Part shown: positions 1-6,792 of the stretch, piece by piece
How the letters are laid out: each line of letters starts with the position of its first letter
Numbering within the stretch: the first letter of the stretch is position 1
DNA from: a virus
Direction: 5' to 3' (one strand)
Virus record (IMG/VR): IMGVR_UViG_3300031857_000853
Location: 1 to 31,815 of that record
Length of the DNA: 31,815 nt
Position numbers and translations under genes: made by a program
Notes under the pieces: model-generated
Databases searched by the model: none
What the model was told of the DNA's origin: nothing
What the model saw: the letters and a program-made list of their open reading frames with translations, nothing else

Positions 1-1
1 A

Positions 2-40
2 GGAAATATGTTTGCTTTAAGTCGTATTTTAGGACAATAA
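2..40 (+). CDS. C-terminal end of an upstream virion-region gene (partial)
   Basis: An open frame enters the window at base 2 and ends at TAA 38-40, giving a tail that reads GNMFALSRILGQ. It stops 9 bases before the next start and points the same way, so it is probably the last codons of another tail or ejection gene of the late operon. Alternatively, an ATG at 8 would make a 10-codon peptide. Nothing about function can be read from so few residues. Confidence 0.45.
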   Translation, partial: GNMFALSRILGQ

Positions 41-49
41 GGATAGATC

Positions 50-1390
50 ATGGCTTTTAATATAGACCCTAGTATTGCTTTAAAGGTTAATACACCACAA
101 CAAATGTCTTTAGCAGATATGTTAAGTATTGCTCGTGGCGCTCAAGATTACAAACAAAGACAAAAGCTAAACCCTATTGAACTTCAACAAGCTCAATCTG
201 TATTAGAGCAAAATTTGGCCGCAGAAGAACTAGCAAAGAAAACTTTGCAACCTAAAATTGAACAACAGCAATTTCAAACAAAATCTGCTGGCACACAATT
301 AAACACACAACAATTAGAAAATACTAAAAAACACGCAGAAAATTTAATTCAAAACATATCCACTTTAATTACTAAACCTGATTTAACTCGTGACGATATT
401 GTTGCTCGCGCTACTGAATTAAATAAAAATGCTGGCGGTAATGAGCAATCATTAAATCAAACATTATCAGGCCTTCCTGAAAAAGGTAGCGTTAATGATT
501 ATAGAGCTTGGCTTGCACAAGGTTTAACTCGCTCTGTTGGCGCTTTAGGTCAAATAGAAAAATTAGCTCCAGCAGGTGTTTACCCAACACAATTACCTAA
601 CGTTGAGCCACAAAATGCACCTACACAACCTGTAGTATCGCCAAGCGTGACTACAGAAAACATGAATAAGCCTGCGCATAGTCAACCATCACAACTACCT
701 TACCCTGTAAGAACACCAACTACAATTACACCTTATGGCCCTACTGAAAAAGCAGATCAAGACGCAGGGTTTAAAACAAGAAATATGCTAATTGAGCGTC
801 AATCTAATTTAACTACTGACCGAAGAAATATTAATGAAACAATTAAAAAAGCTACAGAGATAAAAAAAGAATTAGGCGATTGGGCAACAGGATATAAAGG
901 CGCATTTTTAAGATGGATAAATACCGCAGCTGGAACTGAATTAGGCTCAACATATAAAGAATTGTCTAAAGATTTGGCTAATGTTCAAATACAAAACACT
1001 ATTGCCAAAGGTGGCTCATTAGACACCGTTAGTGGACAACAATTAGTGAAAGCAGCTAATGGTGACGAAACGTTTCCGCCTGATGTTTTAATTAATATTG
1101 CTAATCGTGCCAAAGCTGACATGACAGAACTTGATTTAAAAGCTACTGCGGCTCAAAAGTTTGGCCAAAAGTTTGGTGATAACAATTTTAAAGCTTTTCA
1201 ACAAATGTGGTCTAAAAACGCTGATTCTAAAATATTTGAGTTGTATAACATAGCAACAGACCCTGATTTAAGCGCTAAAGACAAAGAAGCTGCAAAAGCT
1301 AAATTATTTCCTAAAGGCGAAAAAGAACGTAAAGTTTTTATTGAAAAATACATGAACATTAAAAAACTTGAGGAAACAGGCTCACTATAA
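50..1390 (+). CDS. Probable internal virion (ejection) protein, 446 aa
   Basis: I do not recognise a named family with certainty. The protein is soluble, mostly helical-looking and rich in Gln, Lys and Ala. It has a Gln-rich, coiled-coil-like stretch at about 40-110, a Pro/Thr-rich linker at about 170-230 and a helical C-terminal half. It has no signal peptide or membrane span. It sits directly before a second large protein of the same character, overlapping it by one base (TAATG), in the place where P22-type phages keep the proteins injected with DNA (gp7/gp20/gp16). A role as a minor internal or ejected virion protein is therefore inferred from position and composition. The start has an AAGGA site about 8 bases upstream. 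Confidence 0.6.
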   Translation: MAFNIDPSIALKVNTPQQMSLADMLSIARGAQDYKQRQKLNPIELQQAQSVLEQNLAAEELAKKTLQPKIEQQQFQTKSAGTQLNTQQLENTKKHAENLIQNISTLITKPDLTRDDIVARATELNKNAGGNEQSLNQTLSGLPEKGSVNDYRAWLAQGLTRSVGALGQIEKLAPAGVYPTQLPNVEPQNAPTQPVVSPSVTTENMNKPAHSQPSQLPYPVRTPTTITPYGPTEKADQDAGFKTRNMLIERQSNLTTDRRNINETIKKATEIKKELGDWATGYKGAFLRWINTAAGTELGSTYKELSKDLANVQIQNTIAKGGSLDTVSGQQLVKAANGDETFPPDVLINIANRAKADMTELDLKATAAQKFGQKFGDNNFKAFQQMWSKNADSKIFELYNIATDPDLSAKDKEAAKAKLFPKGEKERKVFIEKYMNIKKLEETGSL

Positions 1391-3627
1391 TGGATGATTT
1401 CGTTCAATTTCTAACAGGTAGCGCAAGTAAATCACCTGTGCCTACTAATGTTGGTAATATAAGACCTGTTGGTAGCTCCACAGGTTTTCAACAATTTGAC
1501 ACGCCTGAAGCAGGTATCAAAGCTGTTGACGATCAATTAAGAATTTATGGTTCAAAACATAAATTAAAAACATTACGAGAAGTTATATCTAGATGGGCGC
1601 CGCCTTCTGAAAACGACACCGAAGCATACATAAAAAACGTATCTCAAAGAACAGGAATTAAACCTGATGAAGAAATTGACCTTTCTAATCCTACTATTCG
1701 TCACGTTATTAGTGGCCCTATTATTTTACAAGAGCAAGGCCTTAAAAAATTAAAAGGCACACCTCAAACTACAACGCAACAACCTACACCGCAACCGCAA
1801 GAACAACCTACGGATGAGTTTGTTAGCTTTTTAACAAAAGAGCCTGAAGTTACTGTTGAACCTAAAGAGGTTGCAAAAAAATCAGTTACTCAAACTAAAC
1901 AAGACGTAATTAAAGCGGTAGCTCCTCAACCACAGAAAACTACAGTTGGCGCTTCAACAACAGCATTGGCAGATGTTATTCCTAATTTAGCTGCTACAGT
2001 TGCAGACATTGGTGCTTATACATCTGCAAGATATGGCCTAAAAAAGACACCTGAAGAAGCTAGAAAAATTGCAGACGTTTATTCTGAAGGTTTTAAAAGC
2101 CCATTTGCAAAAATGACAGGTCTTGCTGGAACAGAAGAATATGCAAATGCACCTGTAAATAAAATAATGGATTTTATTGGTAGAAACGTTGAAAAAGGTG
2201 CAGATTGGATTGCTAAAAACACAGGCATGGCAACCGAAGATGTGCAAAACATTATTAATGCAGGATCATTTGTTGTGCCTGAAGTTGCTGGTAGAGTATA
2301 TGGCAAAGCAAAAGGCAAGCCTGTTGGCGAAACATTTACCGAACAATTTGCTAAACGTAAAGCAACCGAAACAGGCGTAGAAGCTCCTAAAGAATTTAAA
2401 TCACAAATATCTGAAGATGTATTGCGTGACATTAGACTTAAAAAATCTTCAGAACTACCTGTGCCTGTAGAATTAACAGAAGGTCAAGCATCACAAAACC
2501 CTGTGCTTATATCTCGTGAACGTAATGAGCGTGGATTTAAAGAAGCACACGCACAACGCTTTAATGAGCAAAACAAAGCTTTACAGGAAAACGCTAATAT
2601 TATTAAACAAAACGTAGCGCCTAATGTAACAACAACTGACTATGTTGCAGACGCTACTAATTTAATTGATTCAGTAAAAGCTATTAAAGAAGCTAACAAA
2701 ACTAAAACACAAGAAGCTTATAAAGCGCTAGAAGATGCAGCTGGCGGTAAGTTTCCTATTGATGGTAAAAAGTTTGCTAATAACGCTATTGAGAAACTTA
2801 CAGCCGAAGATAGATTAGATTATTTACCTTCTACTATTAAAAACAAATTAGATTCTTATGCAGCAGGTTCTAAAGAAATGAATTTTAATTTGTTTGAAAA
2901 CTTACGTTCTGATTTAGCGGCTGAAATGCGTAAAGCGGATAGAGCTGGTGACGGCAATATGAAAAACGTTTTAAGCGTAGTAAGAAATGAATTGGAAAAT
3001 TTACCAATGACAGAAGCTGACGCTAACTTAAAAGGATTGGCAGACAACGCTAGAAAAACTGCTAAAGCAGACTTTGACCTAGAAAAATCAAATCCTCTTT
3101 ATAGCAAAGTATTAAATGAAGCGGCTGATAGTAAAGACTTTATTCAAAACTTTGTTATTAGGTCTAAAAATGCCGATTTTGTAAAATCAATAGATTTACT
3201 AAAAGATGATCCTGTTGCATTAGAACATTTGCGTTCAGGCACAATGGACTATATTATTAGAGAATCTACAGACGCAAGCGGAAACTTTAGTAACGCTAAA
3301 TTTCAAAAAGCAATTGAAAATCTTAATGTAAATAAGAAATTAGATGTGTTGTTTGGTGAAAGCTCTAAACAACTAAAAGATTTAGCTGAAGTTGCAAAAA
3401 TTGTAGAAGCTAGACCAAGAGGTTCTTTTGTTAATGAATCTAATACAGCTACAGCTTTAGGCTCAATGGCTAAACAATACGGTGGTGAATTGATTAAAAG
3501 AATACCTGTTGTTGGCGCTGTTGTAGAACCTGCTTCACAAGTATTGCAACAAAGAAGAATAAATAAAGAGGTTAAAAAGTCTTTAAATCCACAACCAAAA
3601 ACAAAACTTTCAGATATAGGAAAATAA
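1390..3627 (+). CDS. Large internal virion/ejection protein with conserved N-terminal domain, 745 aa
   Basis: Residues about 30-118 form a domain often seen in phage virion proteins: GF..F.TPEAGI..VDDQLRIYG, then WAPPSENDTEAYI at 69-81 and an E..GL end. Comparable domains occur in internal structural proteins with or near muralytic modules, but catalytic activity cannot be claimed here. A Pro/Gln/Thr-rich linker follows (about 123-190). Next come a region with amphipathic/hydrophobic segments (about 190-310) and a long helical remainder with Lys/Glu/Asn repeats. The motif D(D/E)FV.FLT occurs twice, at residues 2-9 and 142-149. It is translationally coupled to the previous gene by a one-base overlap. 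Size and position suggest the main ejection protein, analogous to P22 gp16 or T7 gp16 (inference). Confidence 0.6.
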   Translation: MDDFVQFLTGSASKSPVPTNVGNIRPVGSSTGFQQFDTPEAGIKAVDDQLRIYGSKHKLKTLREVISRWAPPSENDTEAYIKNVSQRTGIKPDEEIDLSNPTIRHVISGPIILQEQGLKKLKGTPQTTTQQPTPQPQEQPTDEFVSFLTKEPEVTVEPKEVAKKSVTQTKQDVIKAVAPQPQKTTVGASTTALADVIPNLAATVADIGAYTSARYGLKKTPEEARKIADVYSEGFKSPFAKMTGLAGTEEYANAPVNKIMDFIGRNVEKGADWIAKNTGMATEDVQNIINAGSFVVPEVAGRVYGKAKGKPVGETFTEQFAKRKATETGVEAPKEFKSQISEDVLRDIRLKKSSELPVPVELTEGQASQNPVLISRERNERGFKEAHAQRFNEQNKALQENANIIKQNVAPNVTTTDYVADATNLIDSVKAIKEANKTKTQEAYKALEDAAGGKFPIDGKKFANNAIEKLTAEDRLDYLPSTIKNKLDSYAAGSKEMNFNLFENLRSDLAAEMRKADRAGDGNMKNVLSVVRNELENLPMTEADANLKGLADNARKTAKADFDLEKSNPLYSKVLNEAADSKDFIQNFVIRSKNADFVKSIDLLKDDPVALEHLRSGTMDYIIRESTDASGNFSNAKFQKAIENLNVNKKLDVLFGESSKQLKDLAEVAKIVEARPRGSFVNESNTATALGSMAKQYGGELIKRIPVVGAVVEPASQVLQQRRINKEVKKSLNPQPKTKLSDIGK

Positions 3628-3628
3628 A

Positions 3629-4372
3629 ATGTCAGTCAATTTATCACCAATAGGAAACGGAATAAGCTTTTTAGGAACTACAGGCCTGCCATTAGCAGGT
3701 GGTAAGTTATACACTTATCAAGCTGGCTCATCCACACCATTAGCTACTTATACAACTATTGACGGCACTATTGCTAACTCTAATCCAATTATTTTAGGTT
3801 CTGACGGAAAGCTTCCTGAAGAGTTATGGTTAACTTATGGCTATAACTACAAGCTAGTCTTAAAAGATGCAAATGAAGTTTTAATTTATACATACGATAA
3901 TATTTACGGTATTTTAGGAACTATTCCTACATCGTCATCTACTGTGCCTTCAGGCATGATTCTTTTATGGTCAGGTTCTATTGGTTCTATTCCAGCTGGT
4001 TATTATTTGTGTGACGGTTCAAACGGCACGCCTGATTTAAGAAATAGATTTTTAGTTGGTGCTGGTGATTCATATGCAGTCAACGCCACAGGCGGTTCTG
4101 CTGATGCAATTGTGGTATCTCATACACACACCGCAACTTCTGTAGTAACCGACCCAGGCCATACACATACTGTTTCTGTTAACAATCAAGGATCACAAAA
4201 CGGAAATGTATCAGGTGGCGGTTCAATGCCTACAACTGCTGGCGCAACTCTTACAACGGCCTCATCAACAACAGGAATTACAGTTGCTACAACTAACACA
4301 GCGTCAGGCACAAGCGGAACAGGTGCAAACCTTCCTCCATACTATGCACTTTGCTACATTATGAAATCATAA
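3629..4372 (+). CDS. Short tail fibre with phage tail-collar domain, 247 aa
   Basis: The N-terminal ~95 residues (LSPIGNGISFLGTTGLPLAG onward) match a domain that commonly begins phage tail-fibre or tailspike proteins. Residues about 108-150 form a phage tail-collar domain: SGMILLWSGSIGSIPAGYYL, CDGSNGTPDLRNRFLVG. Next comes a His-rich part with HTHT twice, at about residues 167-181, as in T4 gp12-like fibres where HxH motifs bind metal along the trimer axis. The end LPPYYALCYIMKS is typical of collar proteins. It is probably a receptor-binding or accessory fibre. It starts one base after the upstream stop, and the lysis genes follow. Confidence 0.85.
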   Translation: MSVNLSPIGNGISFLGTTGLPLAGGKLYTYQAGSSTPLATYTTIDGTIANSNPIILGSDGKLPEELWLTYGYNYKLVLKDANEVLIYTYDNIYGILGTIPTSSSTVPSGMILLWSGSIGSIPAGYYLCDGSNGTPDLRNRFLVGAGDSYAVNATGGSADAIVVSHTHTATSVVTDPGHTHTVSVNNQGSQNGNVSGGGSMPTTAGATLTTASSTTGITVATTNTASGTSGTGANLPPYYALCYIMKS

Positions 4373-4380
4373 GGACTATC

Positions 4381-4617
4381 ATGGAATTTCAATCTTTATT
4401 TAATATTTTAGTTGGTGCAGGTTTAACTGCTATTGGTTGGTTTGCAAGACAGCTATGGGAAGCCACACAAAATTTAAAAGACGATGTGCAAAAATTAGAA
4501 CTAAACGTATCAGATAACTATGTTAAAAAAATAGATATTAATGCACGTTTTGATAAGATTGAAGCAATTCTTGAACGACTATTTGATAAACTAGAATCAA
4601 AAGCTGATAAAAAATAA
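4381..4617 (+). CDS. Small membrane-anchored coiled-coil protein of the lysis cassette, 78 aa
   Basis: One N-terminal transmembrane segment (about 5-23, FNILVGAGLTAIGWFARQLW) is followed by a charged helix with a heptad-like pattern to the C-terminus (LKDDVQKLELNV ... FDKIEAILERLFDKLES). This layout is widespread next to holin genes in phages and resembles XhlA-type haemolysin/lysis proteins. It may help the holin or link it to the membrane (inference). I chose the ATG at 4381 because AAGGA lies 5 bases before it. An in-frame ATG at 4351 would overlap the fibre gene and lacks a ribosome site. The stop overlaps the next start (TAATGA). Confidence 0.6.
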   Translation: MEFQSLFNILVGAGLTAIGWFARQLWEATQNLKDDVQKLELNVSDNYVKKIDINARFDKIEAILERLFDKLESKADKK

Positions 4618-5009
4618 TGAGCATAGTAGATTCAGTTATTAGTATTGTAGGTTCTGTATTAGAAAAAGTTATTCCTGATACAAACAAACGCAAAGAAGCA
4701 CAAGAACAATTACAAACTTTATTAGCAGGTCAGGAGTTTCAACTTGCAATTGAACAGATTAAAGTTAATGCTATTGAGGCACAATCTGACAGCTTTTTTA
4801 AATCAGGCTGGAGGCCTTCTGTTGGCTGGATATGTTCTATTGCCTTTGGACTTCACTTCGTCATCTTACCCTTATTTAACTACTTTCTTATGCTATGCGG
4901 ACAACAACCGATTATTGTGCCTTTTCAAATGGACACTCTTTTAACTGTGCTTTTAGGTCTATTAGGCATGGGAACTTTAAGAACGTTTGAAAAAATTAAA
5001 ATTAAATGA
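4617..5009 (+). CDS. Holin, 3TM (gene-transfer-agent) family
   Basis: The holin forms holes in the inner membrane at the end of infection, releasing the endolysin. The 130-aa protein has an amphipathic N-terminus (DSVISIVGSVLEKVIPDTNK), a helical charged part and the signature FFKSGWRPSVGWICSIAFGL at about 62-81. This matches the Holin_3TM family as I know it (SGWRP..GW). Two clear membrane segments follow, at about 72-93 and 103-120, and the end is basic (EKIKIK). It overlaps the preceding gene by one base and the endolysin by four (ATGA), forming a compact lysis cassette. Confidence 0.85.
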   Translation: MSIVDSVISIVGSVLEKVIPDTNKRKEAQEQLQTLLAGQEFQLAIEQIKVNAIEAQSDSFFKSGWRPSVGWICSIAFGLHFVILPLFNYFLMLCGQQPIIVPFQMDTLLTVLLGLLGMGTLRTFEKIKIK

Positions 5010-5440
5010 AGTTAACGCCTCATTTTACTTTAAAAGAGTTATATGACTCTGAAATAGCTGATCGTCATAACATAAACAATATGCCTGACGATCCTGTCAT
5101 ATTAAATAACCTTAAATTTTTGGCTGATAATTTAGAAAAAGTGAGGTCTTTACTTGGTAAACCTATGCACATTAACAGCGGTTATCGTAGTCCTCTCGTC
5201 AATTCAAAACTTGGAAGCAGACCTACTAGCGCACATACTAAAGGTTTGGCTGCAGATTTTGTTTGCCCTGCCTATGGTAGTCCTCGTGACATTGTTATTC
5301 GTATTATGGATAGTGATATTGTTTATGATCAACTTATTTTGGAATTTGACCGCTGGGTTCATATTGCCTTTAATAAAGAAAACCCAAGAAAACAAAAACT
5401 AATTATTGATAAATCAGGAACTAGAACTTTTAAGGAGTAA
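5006..5440 (+). CDS. Endolysin, peptidase M15 (D-Ala-D-Ala carboxypeptidase-like)
   Basis: This is a zinc peptidase that cleaves peptidoglycan cross-links and so lyses the host. The 144-aa protein shows the M15_3 pattern. SGYRSPLVN lies at 58-66. SAHTKGLAADF at 75-85 supplies ligands His77 and Asp84. WVHIAF at 117-122 supplies the third ligand, His119. There is no signal peptide, so it needs the holin just upstream to reach the wall. The length is normal for phage M15 endolysins. Its ATG overlaps the holin stop by four bases. Confidence 0.9.
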   Translation: MKLTPHFTLKELYDSEIADRHNINNMPDDPVILNNLKFLADNLEKVRSLLGKPMHINSGYRSPLVNSKLGSRPTSAHTKGLAADFVCPAYGSPRDIVIRIMDSDIVYDQLILEFDRWVHIAFNKENPRKQKLIIDKSGTRTFKE

Positions 5441-5442
5441 TT

Positions 5443-5610
5443 ATGGCAACAAATATGAAATTAGAAAAATGTGAACCTTCTATCCGTCACGAGCAAAAAG
5501 AAATGCAAATGATGAAAGATTGGCAAAAAGAAAAAGCTAAAGTTGAAAAGCTTGCTAAAGACTTAAAGGCACATGAAAAAATGCCGATGAGCAAAGCTCA
5601 CAAGAAATAG
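5443..5610 (+). CDS. Small highly charged protein, 55 aa, unknown
   Basis: The reading frame starts at ATG 5443 with a good SD (AAGGAG, spacing 5) directly after the endolysin stop. The product is almost entirely Lys, Glu, Met and Ala, helical and soluble (e.g. EMQMMKDWQKEKAKVEKLAK), and ends in a basic tail SKAHKK. There is no recognised family. It is the second-last gene of the rightward transcription unit and overlaps the next small ORF by one base. A lysis-timing or late virion role is possible, but nothing in the sequence shows it. Confidence 0.6.
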   Translation: MATNMKLEKCEPSIRHEQKEMQMMKDWQKEKAKVEKLAKDLKAHEKMPMSKAHKK

Positions 5611-5720
5611 TGAACAATAACTTTGAAGTGTTTGTGGCGTTTACTATTAGCATTAGCCTTGTATGTATGTGCTATTTTCCTCTACATTTGGCTTTAGAAT
5701 ATATCATTTGCTATTGGTAA
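5610..5720 (+). CDS. Tiny hydrophobic protein with GTG start, 36 aa
   Basis: GTG at 5610 overlaps the preceding TAG (TAGTG) and opens 36 codons. After NNNFEV the product is nearly all hydrophobic (FVAFTISISLVCMCYFPLHL), ending in IICYW. It would be a single-span membrane protein ending the lysis operon just before a terminator. Such tiny membrane proteins near holins can be antiholins or lysis helpers, but this is inference from position only. There is no clear SD, so translation would depend on coupling. A non-coding alternative is possible. Confidence 0.4.
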   Translation: MNNNFEVFVAFTISISLVCMCYFPLHLALEYIICYW

Positions 5721-5725
5721 ATAAA

Positions 5726-5745
5726 AAAGGGCATTTCTGCCCTTT
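5726..5745. terminator. Bidirectional intrinsic terminator between convergent operons
   Basis: Inverted repeat AAAGGGC (5726-5732) and GCCCTTT (5739-5745) with a 6-base loop. Read on the minus strand, the stem runs into a T-rich tract (CCCTTTTTTATTT), so it is a good intrinsic terminator for the leftward operon ending with pqqA. On the plus strand the tail is CCCTTTCTTAATT, weaker but usable, for the lysis operon ending at 5720. Confidence 0.8.
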
Positions 5746-5794
5746 CTTAATTGGATATGTTTTTCTGAGGAACGCTATCCACCTTTTAAAGCTA

Positions 5795-5866
5795 CTATTT
5801 ATTCATAACATACATAGTAACTTCAAAACCAAATCTCATTTCTGTAACTGCTGGTTTAGTCCACAT
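5795..5866 (-). CDS. pqqA: PQQ precursor peptide PqqA, 23 aa
   Basis: PqqA is the ribosomal peptide substrate for pyrroloquinoline quinone. Host PqqD holds it, the radical-SAM enzyme PqqE cross-links its Glu and Tyr, and other Pqq proteins cut out and oxidise them. This minus-strand frame has 23 codons, the same length as the Klebsiella peptide I recall. It aligns to it without gaps: MWTKPA start, Arg11, Gly13, then GFEVTMY (13-19) with the two PQQ-forming residues Glu15 and Tyr19, and Asn22-Lys23 at the end. About 12 of 23 positions are identical to Klebsiella PqqA from memory. An AAGGA site lies 8-9 bases before ATG 5866. It is the last gene of the leftward early operon and is followed by a terminator. 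No pqqB-E genes occur in the window, so host enzymes must process it. Confidence 0.9.
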   Translation of the reverse strand: MWTKPAVTEMRFGFEVTMYVMNK

Positions 5867-5887
5867 AATATATATCCTTATTAAATC

Positions 5888-5902
5888 CAGGCTATTTGCC
5901 TG
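5888..5902 (-). promoter_or_regulatory. Small hairpin in the pqqA leader
   Basis: Inverted repeat CAGGC (5888-5892)/GCCTG (5898-5902) with a 5-base loop lies 9-14 bases upstream of the pqqA ribosome site, in the 84-base gap after the preceding gene. No T-tract follows, so it is not a convincing terminator. It could protect a processed pqqA transcript or modulate ribosome access. The gap shows no strong promoter. The pair TTGTTT/TAATCT with 16-base spacing is poor. Confidence 0.35.
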
Positions 5903-5950
5903 TAAATGTAAGATTACTTGGTTATGCTGGCAAAACAATCAGTAAAATCA

Positions 5951-6208
5951 TTATTTCTTACTTAATCTATTAGCTATAAGTTGAGCATACCCTGCTATGT
6001 CTAACCAATGATCAACTTCCTCAAAATTTCCATTTGCTATTCTAGCTATTTTAGTGCAGATTAAATCTAGCGACTCATTCATATCTAAAGGCAGATGATT
6101 TTCACCTTCAGCTATAACGGCTTTTAAATGTTGGGCAGTTTCAGCTACTTTTTGAAAATCACCATGAATACTATCCCTATTTTTTAAAATTTCATCTACT
6201 TTACTCAT
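5951..6208 (-). CDS. DUF6378-like phage protein, 85 aa
   Basis: A small helical protein of a type common in phages. It starts SKVDEILKNRDSIHGDFQKV and ends with K.ARIANGNFEEVDHWLDIA and GYAQLIANRL, matching my memory of DUF6378 (E.....GDF, K.ARI..GN...D.W.DIAGYA.L). The function of that family is not known to me. The start is placed at ATG 6208 because GGAGGAA lies 5 bases upstream. An in-frame ATG at 6220 would place that site inside the gene. It sits between a SprT-like gene and pqqA at the end of the leftward operon. Confidence 0.7.
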   Translation of the reverse strand: MSKVDEILKNRDSIHGDFQKVAETAQHLKAVIAEGENHLPLDMNESLDLICTKIARIANGNFEEVDHWLDIAGYAQLIANRLSKK

Positions 6209-6235
6209 AACTTCCTCCATAAAAGTAATATATAG

Positions 6236-6265
6236 CCCTAAAACGCACGTTATAGCCTTTTAGGG
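6236..6265 (-). other. Intercistronic hairpin at the end of the SprT-like gene
   Basis: Eight-base inverted repeat CCCTAAAA (6236-6243) / TTTTAGGG (6258-6265) with a 14-base loop that contains the stop codon of the upstream gene. The sequence TATAGCC also occurs twice, at 6232-6237 region and 6251-6257. There is no T-tract after it on the minus strand, so an mRNA-processing or stability element is more likely than a terminator. Confidence 0.4.
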
Positions 6266-6594
6266 TCAAATCCATAAAGGTTGGATACTTTGTCCGCCAG
6301 CTTATAAAAAGTCGCGCCATGGGCGTCCCAGTGCTTGTAACCTTTAGAATAAAGGGTTAGGTGACACATTTCATGCAATAACGTTTCACTTACGGTAGAA
6401 AAGTGCAAACAACGGCCTTTTGATATTTCTATTTTTAAATGTGGGTCACAATGAAAATAACCGTATGCCGCAGGGTCGTTAATTATTTTCCATTCTATTT
6501 TTGAAGCGGTTGGTAAATCGTATCGATCAAAGGGAGGCATGAGTCTAAACGCTGAATAAAGAGCTGCGATATATTTAGCGTTTAAAAGTGTCAT
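6250..6594 (-). CDS. SprT-like zinc metalloprotein, 114 aa
   Basis: The sequence has an HExxH zinc site, LLHEMCHLTLY at about 72-82 (His74, Glu75, His78). Downstream is HWDAHGATFYKLADKVSNLY with a likely third ligand, His88 or His92. This matches SprT/Spartan-type metallopeptidases, which in cells act on proteins linked to DNA. In phages the role is unknown, though a replication- or recombination-associated protease is plausible given the neighbours. It is short for the family, lacking the C-terminal zinc ribbon. The ATG overlaps the upstream stop by four bases. Confidence 0.7.
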   Translation of the reverse strand: MTLLNAKYIAALYSAFRLMPPFDRYDLPTASKIEWKIINDPAAYGYFHCDPHLKIEISKGRCLHFSTVSETLLHEMCHLTLYSKGYKHWDAHGATFYKLADKVSNLYGFDPKRL

Positions 6595-6791
6595 TTTTTA
6601 TATATCCAATTTTTGTCCCACATATCTTTATGGGGATCATCTTTATAAAAATCTTCCTTTGCTATTTTATCAATCTTTTCTTTTTTTTCTCTAGGTAGTT
6701 CGGTGGGATATTTTTCTTGCTTTTGAACCACATATTCTATAACGGAATAAGTTGAAGTAAGTGCATTTATATTTATGTTGTTAAAGTCCAT
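6591..6791 (-). CDS. Hypothetical protein, 66 aa
   Basis: Not recognised. The product begins MDFNNININALTSTYSVIEY and ends in a highly charged tail rich in Lys, Asp and Trp (DMWDKNWIYKK). I placed the start at ATG 6791, one base after the stop of the upstream phosphoesterase gene, because GGAAAGGAT lies just before it. A longer in-frame start at 6836 would overlap the upstream gene by 44 bases and has no ribosome site. The gene ends in a 4-base overlap with the SprT-like gene, so the two are probably translated together. Confidence 0.6.
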   Translation of the reverse strand: MDFNNININALTSTYSVIEYVVQKQEKYPTELPREKKEKIDKIAKEDFYKDDPHKDMWDKNWIYKK

Positions 6792-6792
6792 A

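Noticed and set aside
4351-4380. Upstream ATG for the membrane/coiled-coil gene
   Set aside because: It overlaps the collar fibre gene and lacks an SD; AAGGA before 4381 supports the shorter form.
5663-5884. Plus-strand 73-codon frame
   Set aside because: It crosses the bidirectional terminator and runs antisense to pqqA; no ribosome site. The pqqA frame on the other strand explains the sequence far better.
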